From: CAYNLG01 sp964397995
GTDB taxonomy: Bacteria > Planctomycetota > Phycisphaerae > FEN-1346
Length of the DNA: 21,547 bases
Reading direction: 5' to 3'
NCBI GenBank assembly: GCA_964397995.1
Contig: CAYNLG010000065.1
Location: forward strand, 1 to 21,547
Part shown: positions 14,301-20,249 of the stretch, piece after piece
Numbering within the stretch: the first letter of the stretch is position 1
How the letters are laid out: each line of letters opens with the position of its first letter
The notes under the pieces: generated by a model
The model's database searches: none
What the model was told of the DNA's origin: nothing
The model's input: the letters and a program-made list of their open reading frames with translations, nothing else
Program-made: the position numbers and the translations under genes

Positions 14301-15992
14301 GCCTGGCGGCGCGAGGTGAGCGTGTACGAGCGCGATACCGGCCGGCCCGTCGTCCGGCTCAAGCCGGTGCTCGACGACTGCCAGTCGTGGGGGCCGTCGC
14401 CTCGGGCCGGGCATTACCTGTTCGTGCACGATCCCGGGGCACTGACCGACTATGGCCAGGTCGCGGTGGTCGAGCTCGGGGTCGACCGCCCGCACGTGCT
14501 CTGCCTCAACCGGGTTCCCGACGGCACGGCCGTGCCCGTCTTCGACGGCCCGCGAATGTTCCTGCGCCAGGGCAGGAAGCTCTGGTGCGTCGCGGCCACC
14601 ACGGCCGAAGGCAAGCGGTACCAGCAGGCGCGGATCGGGGCGGCACTGATCGACGCGATTCTCCCGCCGCCCGCCGAGGGGCGCGACCTGGCGGCACCGG
14701 AGCCGCTGCGGGACCCGCCGTCGCGTGCCGAGGCGCCGCGGGCGACGCTGGATGACAAGGCGGGACCGGGACGCTGGCTCCTGGCGGGGCCGTTCGGTGC
14801 GCCCGACGCCGCCGACCATCCCACCCTGGCGGCCCTTCGCGCGGCGCGGGGCGAGACGCTTGCCCTGGCGGGCGGGGCCCGGACATTCGAGCCGCTGCCG
14901 GATGCCGCGCTGCACGTGGGCACCTCCTGGGGACATGCCTATTACCTCGACGGGCTGGGCGGCACGACGGCGCAGCCGTTCCGCCGGGTCGACCTGCTCC
15001 GGTGCGTCGGGGGCGACCCGGACGCCTCGGCGGTGCTGTACACGGTGCTGGACAACACGCGGGACCGGGAGGCGACGGTCCGTATCGCCCGCCGGGGTCT
15101 GGACGTGTGGCTCGGGGGACTCAAGATGCGCCCGAACCAGCGGGTCCGCCTGGCCAAGGGCTTCTATCCGCTGGTGGTGCGGATCGGTCCGGACTGCTTC
15201 GAGCGTCCCCTGCCGAAACTGGACGTCCGCACGGCCCTGGCGGATAAGTCGATGCGGCCTCTGGACTGGCCGACGCAGTGGACGGTCTTCGGCGGCGTGC
15301 CGGGCAGCGTGGACCTGGCCACCCCGGACCAGCTCCGCGAGATTCCGGAGACATTGACCCTCGGGGGCCGGACGCTCGAGCCGGTGACCCGCACGGCCGA
15401 CTCTGGCGGCATGGTCGATCTGGTCGACCCGGGCGCCACGCGGGACGACGCGCCCACAAGCAAGCAGACGGCCTACTGTTTCGGGACGTTCGAGTGCGAC
15501 CGTGACGCGACGCTGGTGGTCAACTGTTCGGCCGACTGGTGGATGCTCTGGTACCTGGACGGGAAGCTGGTCTACAGCACGGCCGCCAAAGGCAACGAGG
15601 CCCCGCCGGACCGGCTGAGCGCCCACACCTGGTCGGCCGCCGTCGGCAAAGGCCGCCACGTCGTGGCGGCCGTGGTGCGCAGCGGCAGCGAGGGATGGTC
15701 GGTCACCTCGTTGGGCGGACTGGTCGAGAAGTCCATCGACGAACTCCGGGCCGAGCAGGTCGACCCCAAGACGCCGCTGCCCCCGGCCGTGGTCACGCCG
15801 GTGTCCTTCGAGGTGCATCCGACGCCCGCGGACATCCTGGCGGCGCGCCTGCGGGCCGCCCGCGACCGGCGCGCTGCCCTGGAGCATGTCGTCGCGGAGG
15901 CCCCGGAGTCGCCGGCGGCGGAGGCGGCTCGCGCGTGGCTGAAGCGCCTGGCGTCATCCCCGCACGGGAGCCCCGCGACGCAAGGGGACTGA
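11325..15992 (+). CDS. Very large secreted PQQ-like beta-propeller protein, function unknown
   Basis: The 1555-residue product begins with an arginine-rich stretch, a hydrophobic core (LWAVTVLATLVAAAP) and an ARA cleavage site after about residue 29, so it is probably exported. A short charged helix (about 35-60) and a beta-rich region (about 70-360) without recognisable motif follow. Residues about 485-650 look like a carbohydrate-binding-type beta-sandwich (WRILGPLP, VWVSMAALEHGKLWVNDRLV). Residues about 675-1110 look like a PQQ-type propeller (GEVTCVDAASGTRLW, LDAATGKLAWQKELPG). Further beta-sandwich modules start near 1150 (WLLAGPFG), 1319 (WTVFGGVPG) and 1385-1470 (ADWWMLWYLDGKLVYST), then a helical tail. 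No catalytic motif is evident. GGGAG at 11313-11317 supports the ATG at 11325. The setting among sugar-active genes suggests a role in polysaccharide binding or sensing, which is inference. Confidence 0.8.
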   Translation: MRRNERRTGRTLWAVTVLATLVAAAPARAAEGAETVAARVAELRRVRDAMVAHLEARLAADAEKGPGADYVLRFDQGADGEAMDVVLRQRGGAWRSGHAAVPVWRQESFQDKFRYYHRGGHARVVRDKWRFAVDAEGLRAEAGRLGGSAVMDIRLDLTREERFPPGTPVRWSNTGEVFTWFERMNALSFHTPRRQRYAIDADCSETVREFSLVLEDAADGRSPVEVVFRAPQPTWDRPEVRARWWNASWHEADASGVVVTDGRVSGTLAITFKPDKWYPKKPVEMRYVLEGRIDGPRCTGTYQGEGGFGDLSGSFAGECGAHVTGRFEAEGALGRTGSRLRGRKLPVRMDVAALFGGDEPAGTPAQAVRALGTLLHQVRALDMALKQYPLPIEEALRQTATAWPRWGETGAPAEGDWPDALAHADRVVACAAAAAERAEPAPYAHGLVGPADRTFGPFFGAEPLTATGAAYTMPEVTPDGAQRWAYLPAWRILGPLPRDDDYDHNTAEIPEAFPCGGAYDIDPALFPSEKGKPAPEPIARWTLVEVDGPKVRSPWQQVRRRGTFRGHTVHAAATLEAPRAMDVWVSMAALEHGKLWVNDRLVWVSDERQWRTHAGREAVLKVALRQGVNRLLVRCREDRGEAWFRMHVCLQGSPASEAAADAALAVGPEPGADAEPPLAWDIEKGVNVAWEAELPEPATAGPAVLDGRLCYGAAAGEVTCVDAASGTRLWRRDDALLEAFDGQRRTEVAQAVADVRASRSDGDAGRRRALGHGWGRFQPVGERLYAYHTLGAVLCLDAAGQTCWAADTGLEDATMRVVGNRVLLEGVVRAEKRGAPTTRRLALDAATGKLAWQKELPGRLGGSLHALRLADDGPGARMVASTCGQVFDALDGRIALERLDIDAAPPGTKPKGIFDEEGDFAWHFVGRDLYCAKLGVIYAVRFFLDPHGQVGHRVLWRNNYGIKYDRPIPMTAWGPWALAVNIVQENCPGHSNAWRREVSVYERDTGRPVVRLKPVLDDCQSWGPSPRAGHYLFVHDPGALTDYGQVAVVELGVDRPHVLCLNRVPDGTAVPVFDGPRMFLRQGRKLWCVAATTAEGKRYQQARIGAALIDAILPPPAEGRDLAAPEPLRDPPSRAEAPRATLDDKAGPGRWLLAGPFGAPDAADHPTLAALRAARGETLALAGGARTFEPLPDAALHVGTSWGHAYYLDGLGGTTAQPFRRVDLLRCVGGDPDASAVLYTVLDNTRDREATVRIARRGLDVWLGGLKMRPNQRVRLAKGFYPLVVRIGPDCFERPLPKLDVRTALADKSMRPLDWPTQWTVFGGVPGSVDLATPDQLREIPETLTLGGRTLEPVTRTADSGGMVDLVDPGATRDDAPTSKQTAYCFGTFECDRDATLVVNCSADWWMLWYLDGKLVYSTAAKGNEAPPDRLSAHTWSAAVGKGRHVVAAVVRSGSEGWSVTSLGGLVEKSIDELRAEQVDPKTPLPPAVVTPVSFEVHPTPADILAARLRAARDRRAALEHVVAEAPESPAAEAARAWLKRLASSPHGSPATQGD

Positions 15993-15996
15993 TCCC

Positions 15997-16023
15997 GTCC
16001 GGTGCGGCGGCAACGGGCCGGAC
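15997..16023. terminator. Possible bidirectional hairpin between convergent genes
   Basis: GTCCGG (15997-16002) pairs with CCGGAC (16018-16023) in the 72-bp gap where the propeller gene (plus) and the Gfo/Idh gene (minus) converge. The loop is long (15 nt) and there is no T-tract on either strand, so the call is weak. Confidence 0.25.
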
Positions 16024-16064
16024 CGCGCGGGGCGGTGCGCCAGGGGTCTCGGTACCGGGCCGCC

Positions 16065-17345
16065 TCAGTCCAGCGACCAGGGGGCGCGGTACGCGTAGTG
16101 CAGCAGGTCGTTGGCCTCGGGAACGTTCGTGACGCGTTCGGCCTCCAGGTCCCACTCCAGGCGGCGCTTCAGGCGGAGCGCGATGTTGGCCAAGTGGGCG
16201 AAGGTCGTCGAGCGGTGGGCGTCCTCCAGCGAGCAGTACGGCTGCTGGCGCGTCGTGCAGCACGCGATGAAGTTGTCGATCAGGTTCTGGGTGGTGTCTT
16301 CGCGGGTGCCGAGGTCGCCGAAGGCGGCGTCGCCCTTGACGTCGTACGACTCTTCCTCGAAGGGCGGGGCGAACTTCTGGAACTGGCCCGGCCGGGCCGG
16401 CTTCAGGTCGTACCCGTTCTCGTTGACGCACAGCGCCCCCTTGGTGCCGCACAACATCACTTCGCGCGACGGGACGCGGTTGCCCGGCGAGGCCTCGTTG
16501 ACGTCGAAGTGGATGATGCAGCCGCTCGGCATCTCGAAGAGGACGGCCATGGTGTCCGGGATGGTGCGGTCATCGGCAAGGGTGGTCTTGGAGCCAGCGG
16601 CGGTGATGGCGGCCGGGCCGAGCTCGCCGGTCATCCAGCGGATGGCGTCCATGTAGTGGACGCCCCAGTTGCCCATCTGGGACGAGTAGTCGGCCCACCA
16701 GCGGAAGTAGTACGGGGCGAGGTTCGGCTGGTACGGCCGCTCGGCGCGCGGCCCGAGCCACAGGTCCCAGTCGAAGCCGGCGGGCGGCTCGGCGGGTTTG
16801 GCCTGGCCGATGCCGTCGGGGGCCATGACGCTGTTGTGCTGGGCGTAGGCGGCCTTGACGTCGCCCAGTTTGCCGCCCTGCACCATCTCGACGCACTTCC
16901 GGTACACGCTGGAGCCGCGCCGGTTCAGGCAGACGCCCGCGATGCGGTCGGTCTTCCTCTGGACCTCGACCATGCGTCGGCCTTCGTGGACGGTGATGGT
17001 CAGCGGCTTCTCGACGAAGACGTCCTTGCCGGCGCGGAGGGCCTCGATCGTCTGGACGGCGTGCCAGTGGTCGGGCGTGGCGATGACGACGGCGTCGACG
17101 TTGTCGTCGGCCAGCAGCTTGCGGAAGTCGGCGTACTTGGCGTAATCGCCGAGGTCCTCGCCCATCTGGGGGATTTTGCCGCTCGCGAGGAACACGGGGT
17201 CGACGTCCTCGCGGCGGCGCGTCACGTACGGCTCGTAGACGTCGCAGAGGGCCGCGACCTCGCATGCGTCGTTCGCGAGGAACCCCCCGAGAAGCTGGGA
17301 CCCACGGTTGCCCACGCCAATGAACCCGACTCGCACCTTTGCCAT
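16065..17345 (-). CDS. Gfo/Idh/MocA-family NAD(P)-dependent oxidoreductase
   Basis: The 426-residue product starts with a Rossmann fold (VGFIGVGNRG, GxGxxG at 10-15) and has the family signatures ATPDHWH (89-95) and VEKPL (EKP 112-114). The C-terminal beta domain includes NWGVHYMDAIRWMTGELGP and the late MLCGTKGALCV. Members oxidise or reduce sugars, inositols and their derivatives with NAD(P); substrate cannot be read from sequence. No Tat or Sec signal is present, unlike many planctomycete members, so it should be cytoplasmic. The ATG at 17345 was chosen because AAAGGA lies just upstream and the Rossmann strand follows at once; the open frame upstream to 17510 is promoter DNA. Its promoter faces away from that of the aldo/keto reductase. 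Confidence 0.92.
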   Translation of the reverse strand: MAKVRVGFIGVGNRGSQLLGGFLANDACEVAALCDVYEPYVTRRREDVDPVFLASGKIPQMGEDLGDYAKYADFRKLLADDNVDAVVIATPDHWHAVQTIEALRAGKDVFVEKPLTITVHEGRRMVEVQRKTDRIAGVCLNRRGSSVYRKCVEMVQGGKLGDVKAAYAQHNSVMAPDGIGQAKPAEPPAGFDWDLWLGPRAERPYQPNLAPYYFRWWADYSSQMGNWGVHYMDAIRWMTGELGPAAITAAGSKTTLADDRTIPDTMAVLFEMPSGCIIHFDVNEASPGNRVPSREVMLCGTKGALCVNENGYDLKPARPGQFQKFAPPFEEESYDVKGDAAFGDLGTREDTTQNLIDNFIACCTTRQQPYCSLEDAHRSTTFAHLANIALRLKRRLEWDLEAERVTNVPEANDLLHYAYRAPWSLD

Positions 17346-17389
17346 GCCATTCCTTTCGCCGGATACGCGTCTGTCGATTGCCCACGGTG

Positions 17390-17407
17390 CCGGCGCCGGA
17401 GCGCCGG
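17390..17407. promoter_or_regulatory. Inverted repeat at the Gfo/Idh transcription start, possible operator
   Basis: CCGGCGC (17390-17396) and GCGCCGG (17401-17407) are perfect inverted arms around CGGA. The dyad lies just downstream of the predicted minus-strand -10, at the expected start of the Gfo/Idh transcript. It could be a repressor site or a 5' RNA hairpin. Confidence 0.4.
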
Positions 17408-17414
17408 AACAGGG

Positions 17415-17443
17415 ACTATAGCGAACGCGGGGCCGCGCGTCAC
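17415..17443 (-). promoter_or_regulatory. Promoter of the Gfo/Idh gene
   Basis: Read on the minus strand, GTGACG (complement of 17438-17443) and TATAGT (complement of 17415-17420) are 17 nt apart. The predicted leader is about 60 nt. Confidence 0.6.
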
Positions 17444-17482
17444 GCCTCTTGTGGCAAAACAGGGTGCGCGGTGAGCGCTGCC

Positions 17483-17511
17483 TTGACCCGAGCGATGCCG
17501 TGGCCGACAAT
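17483..17511 (+). promoter_or_regulatory. Promoter of the aldo/keto reductase gene
   Basis: TTGACC (17483-17488) and GACAAT (17506-17511) are 17 nt apart on the plus strand, about 45 nt before the predicted start codon at 17563. The -35 elements of the two divergent promoters lie 39 bp apart, so one regulator could act on both. Confidence 0.6.
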
Positions 17512-17562
17512 CGCCCCCCTGCCCCGGCGACGCCGCCGGGGCCGGCGGAAAGGACCCAGACG

Positions 17563-18573
17563 ATGGACTACGTGCAGTTCGGCCGGAGCGGCCTTTACGT
17601 GTCGCGGCAGGTTTTCGGGACGTGGCGGCTGGAGCGGACGCCGGAGGCCGAGGTCGCACCGCTGCTGAACCAGGCCCTGGACGCGGGCATCAACCTGCTG
17701 GATGCCGCCATCGGCTACGGCGGCGGCCAGGCCGAGGCCTGGATCGGCCGCGTCCTCCGAGCGCGCGGCGACCGCGACCGGGTCCTCGTAGCCACGAAGA
17801 GCTCCGGCCCGAAGCCGCGCGAGCCCAACGGCTTCCTGACCACGCGCCGCGCCATCATCGAGAACTGCGAGGCGAGCCTGCGGCGGCTGGGCCTCGAGAC
17901 GATCGACCTGTACCAGCTGCACTGCGCGGAGCGGTTCGTCCCGATCGACGAGGCGCTGGCGACCCTGACGGACCTCGTCAAGGCCGGCAAGATCCGGTAC
18001 TTCGGCACGAGCAACTTCAAGGGCTGGCAGCTCGTGGAGGCCTGCTGGGCCGCCGAGAAGTGCGGCCTGTACAAGGTCACGAGCGACCAGAGCGAGTACC
18101 ACCTGTTCGACCGGCGCCTGGAGCGGGAGAACTTCCCGGCGATGCGGAGCTACGGCATCGCGGCCCTCATCTACTCGCCCCTCGGCCAGGGCCTGCTGAC
18201 GGGGAAGTACCACGGGGCGCCCGAGCGCGTGCCCCCCGACAGCCGCAACGCCAAGGTCCGCGAGCGGCCCGACCACGTCTACTTCACACCACGCATCCAG
18301 CAGCCCCTTGGCCGCCTGGTCGAACTGGCCCGGGCATACGGGCGAACCCCGGCGCAGATGGCGCTGGCGTTCGTGATGGCGCAGCCGGTGCCGGCGATCC
18401 CGATCATCGGGCCGCGCAACACCGAGCAGTTGGCCGATTGCCTAGGGGCGTGCGAGATCGAGGTGGATGCGGAGCTGCAGGCGGCGTTCGACGCGATCAA
18501 CCCGCCGGGCGAGAAGGTCCTCGGCCAGGGGTTCAACGCGTACAATCACGGCCCGACGGTCCGGTGGTACTGA
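17563..18573 (+). CDS. Aldo/keto reductase
   Basis: The 336-residue product is a TIM-barrel NADP(H)-dependent reductase of the AKR superfamily. The catalytic tetrad is visible: Asp47 and Tyr52 (NLLDAAIGYGGG), Lys79 (VATKSSG) and His120 (LYQLHCAE). Later family signatures are KAGKIRYFGTSNF, SPLGQGLLTGKY and PIIGPRNTEQL. The ATG at 17563 has AAAGGA (17549-17554) 8 nt upstream; earlier in-frame codons lie in the promoter. Substrate is unknown. Its divergent partner is a Gfo/Idh enzyme and a GH39 glycosidase is nearby, so a sugar or sugar derivative is plausible (inference). Confidence 0.93.
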   Translation: MDYVQFGRSGLYVSRQVFGTWRLERTPEAEVAPLLNQALDAGINLLDAAIGYGGGQAEAWIGRVLRARGDRDRVLVATKSSGPKPREPNGFLTTRRAIIENCEASLRRLGLETIDLYQLHCAERFVPIDEALATLTDLVKAGKIRYFGTSNFKGWQLVEACWAAEKCGLYKVTSDQSEYHLFDRRLERENFPAMRSYGIAALIYSPLGQGLLTGKYHGAPERVPPDSRNAKVRERPDHVYFTPRIQQPLGRLVELARAYGRTPAQMALAFVMAQPVPAIPIIGPRNTEQLADCLGACEIEVDAELQAAFDAINPPGEKVLGQGFNAYNHGPTVRWY

Positions 18574-18591
18574 GCCGGGCCACGCGCCGGC
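18574..18591. terminator. Possible bidirectional hairpin between convergent genes
   Basis: GCCGG (18574-18578) pairs with CCGGC (18587-18591) in the 21-bp gap between the aldo/keto reductase (plus) and the EAL/HDOD gene (minus). There is no T-tract, so support is weak. Confidence 0.3.
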
Positions 18592-18594
18592 CGG

Positions 18595-19839
18595 TCATGC
18601 TTCGCGGACCGAAGCGAAGGCCTGGTCGGCCCACTTCACGGACTCGCTGAAGATGGGGGGCACGGAGCCGGCATCGACGTGCAGCCGCTCGGCGTGGTCG
18701 CGGAACCGGTCCCACTGGCCGCACTCGTATGAGGTCACGAGGTCGTAGGCCGGGCTGAGGGGCGTCTGGCGGCCCAGCAGGGCGCCTTTGAGTTCCTCGT
18801 CCAGGGGCAGGCGGCCGAGGATGGCGTCCATGGGGACGTCGAGCAGGGCGTCCATGATGGAGAACATGCCGAGGAGGAAGAGCTCGGAGGCCCGGGGCTT
18901 CAGGCCGCAGAGCGGGGCCACGCCCTCCCCCAGCCGCGCCCGCAGGATGCCGCGCCGCAGCAGCTCGTCCGGCTTGTCCGTGCCCATCTGGCGGAGCGAG
19001 ACAAGGGCGAACCACTTGCGGATCTCCTTCGGGCCCAGCAGGACGAGGGCCTGGCGGATGTCGGCCACCTTGTGGCGGAGGCCGAACCAGACGGAGTTGA
19101 TGTAGCGGAGCAGCTTGTAGGTCAGGGTCACGTCCTGGCGGATGGCGCTTTCCATCTCGCCGAGCGACGCGTCGGGGCGGTTGACCTGCTCCAACAGGCG
19201 GAGGTAGGCGAGCTGGTTGCCCTCGACGGTCGCGCCGCGGTGCGAGGTCGGCTTGGCGAAGAAGTAGCCCTGGAAGTACTCGTAGCCGTCGGCGGCGGCC
19301 CGCTGGAAGTCCGCCTCGGTCTCGACCTTTTCGGCGAGCGGTTTGACGCCGCGGTCGCTCAGGAGCGCCGCCAGCCGGGCCTGCTCCTCGCGGTTGGTGG
19401 CCATGAAGTCGACCTTGACGATGTCCGCCAGGTCCAGCAGCGGGTGCCGCGCGTCGGACGCCACGTAGTCGTCGAGCGCGAGGACGTAGCCGGCGTCCTT
19501 GAGGCGGCGGCAGGCGGCGACGACCTCGTCGTCGGGCGCGACGGTCTCGAGGACCTCGACGGCGACGAGGTGCGGCGGGAGGATGTCGGCGACGCGGTCC
19601 AGGAGCAGGTCGCGCGGGAAGTTGATGAACCCCCGCAGGCCGCCCGTCAGTTCGTCCAGGCCGATGTCGACGAAGCTGGAGGCGATGACGTCGCGGGTGC
19701 TGGCGCTGCCGTCGGTGCCGGTATAGACGTCGGCGTCGCCGGAACGGAAGAGTAACTCGTAGCCGCACGCCTCCCTCCCCTGCCGGAAGATCGGTTGGCG
19801 GGCGACGAAGACGGTCCGAGCGGCTTGTTGGGGGTTCAT
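18595..19839 (-). CDS. EAL-like plus HDOD signalling protein (YuxH type)
   Basis: The 414-residue product begins with a reduced EAL-type domain (about 8-200): VARQPIF, YELLFRSGD in place of the EAL motif, VEVLETV, LALDDYV, VKVDFM and GYEYFQGYFFAKP. The HDOD domain (about 201-400) contains EMESAIRQDVTLTYKLLRYIN and LGPKEIRKWFALV. HDOD domains are non-catalytic relatives of HD phosphohydrolases. The EAL part has ELL for EAL and lacks much of the usual catalytic set, so it probably binds rather than cleaves cyclic di-GMP, or does neither. Such proteins act in motility, adhesion or stress signalling. The ATG at 19839 was chosen because the EAL fold begins right after it and a G-rich ribosome-binding site precedes it. 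A sigma28-like motif lies upstream. Confidence 0.9.
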   Translation of the reverse strand: MNPQQAARTVFVARQPIFRQGREACGYELLFRSGDADVYTGTDGSASTRDVIASSFVDIGLDELTGGLRGFINFPRDLLLDRVADILPPHLVAVEVLETVAPDDEVVAACRRLKDAGYVLALDDYVASDARHPLLDLADIVKVDFMATNREEQARLAALLSDRGVKPLAEKVETEADFQRAAADGYEYFQGYFFAKPTSHRGATVEGNQLAYLRLLEQVNRPDASLGEMESAIRQDVTLTYKLLRYINSVWFGLRHKVADIRQALVLLGPKEIRKWFALVSLRQMGTDKPDELLRRGILRARLGEGVAPLCGLKPRASELFLLGMFSIMDALLDVPMDAILGRLPLDEELKGALLGRQTPLSPAYDLVTSYECGQWDRFRDHAERLHVDAGSVPPIFSESVKWADQAFASVREA

Positions 19840-19913
19840 GTCAGTCCCCTGCCCCGGAGGAGCAACCCCGGCGACACCCACAGCCCGAATGCTGAGCAAC
19901 GGACTTGGTACCT

Positions 19914-19941
19914 CTATCGGGCAGCAGAGCACGCACCTTTA
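19914..19941 (-). promoter_or_regulatory. Sigma28 (FliA)-like promoter candidate before the EAL/HDOD gene
   Basis: On the minus strand TAAA (complement of 19938-19941) is followed after 16 nt by CCCGATAG (complement of 19914-19921). The consensus is TAAA-N15-GCCGATAA, so 6 of 8 bases match in the -10 and the spacer is one base long. A start near 19907 would give a leader of about 68 nt. Confidence 0.3.
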
Positions 19942-20050
19942 CTTGTTCTTGGATCGGGTGGGCGCCCGCGGCGACGGCCAGGTCGACACCGCCGACTACT
20001 TCCTCCTCTCGGGCCACTGGTACCAGTCATTGGATACGGCCCCCGCCGAT
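19930..20050 (+). pseudogene. Dockerin/EF-hand-like relic
   Basis: In the 410-bp gap between the EAL/HDOD gene and the GH39 gene, one plus-strand frame reads HLYLFLDRVGARGDG, then QVDTADYFLLSGHWYQSLD. The GDGQVDTADY part fits the D-x-D-G-x-V-D-x-x-D loop of dockerin-type calcium-binding repeats, which planctomycetes often carry at the C-termini of secreted proteins. Only one half-repeat is present, with no start and no partner domain. It may be the tail of a lost surface protein. Chance similarity cannot be excluded. The rest of the gap shows only the promoter elements listed here. Confidence 0.3.
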
Positions 20051-20200
20051 GAAGCGACAGCCACGTCGGCCGCGCCGGCCAGCGCGATCGCCGACGCGGG
20101 CACGGTGCCGGCCGTGGACGTCGGGGTGCCCGCGCCGAACGCCCCTCGCGGCCCTGGAACCGCTGCCAACAGACTGAAACGCGTGCCGCCGGCCGCGCGC

Positions 20201-20229
20201 TTGACCCCCGCCGGGCGGGCCGCTCTAAT
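20201..20229 (+). promoter_or_regulatory. Promoter of the GH39 gene
   Basis: TTGACC (20201-20206) and TCTAAT (20224-20229) are 17 nt apart. The predicted start near 20236 leaves only about 14 nt of leader before the ATG at 20250. Confidence 0.6.
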
Positions 20230-20249
20230 GCCGCCCGGAAAGGGAGGCC

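Noticed and set aside
9834..15887. An enormous open frame (about 2017 codons) on the minus strand opposite dnaB and the propeller gene
   Set aside because: It is arginine/proline-rich antisense of plus-strand genes with clear motifs, as expected at this GC content. Only the part at about 10860-11235 resembles a real protein and is reported as a pseudogene.
17346..17510. N-terminal extension of the Gfo/Idh protein
   Set aside because: The extra residues have no similarity to the fold or to an export signal and cover the promoter; the ATG at 17345 has a ribosome-binding site.
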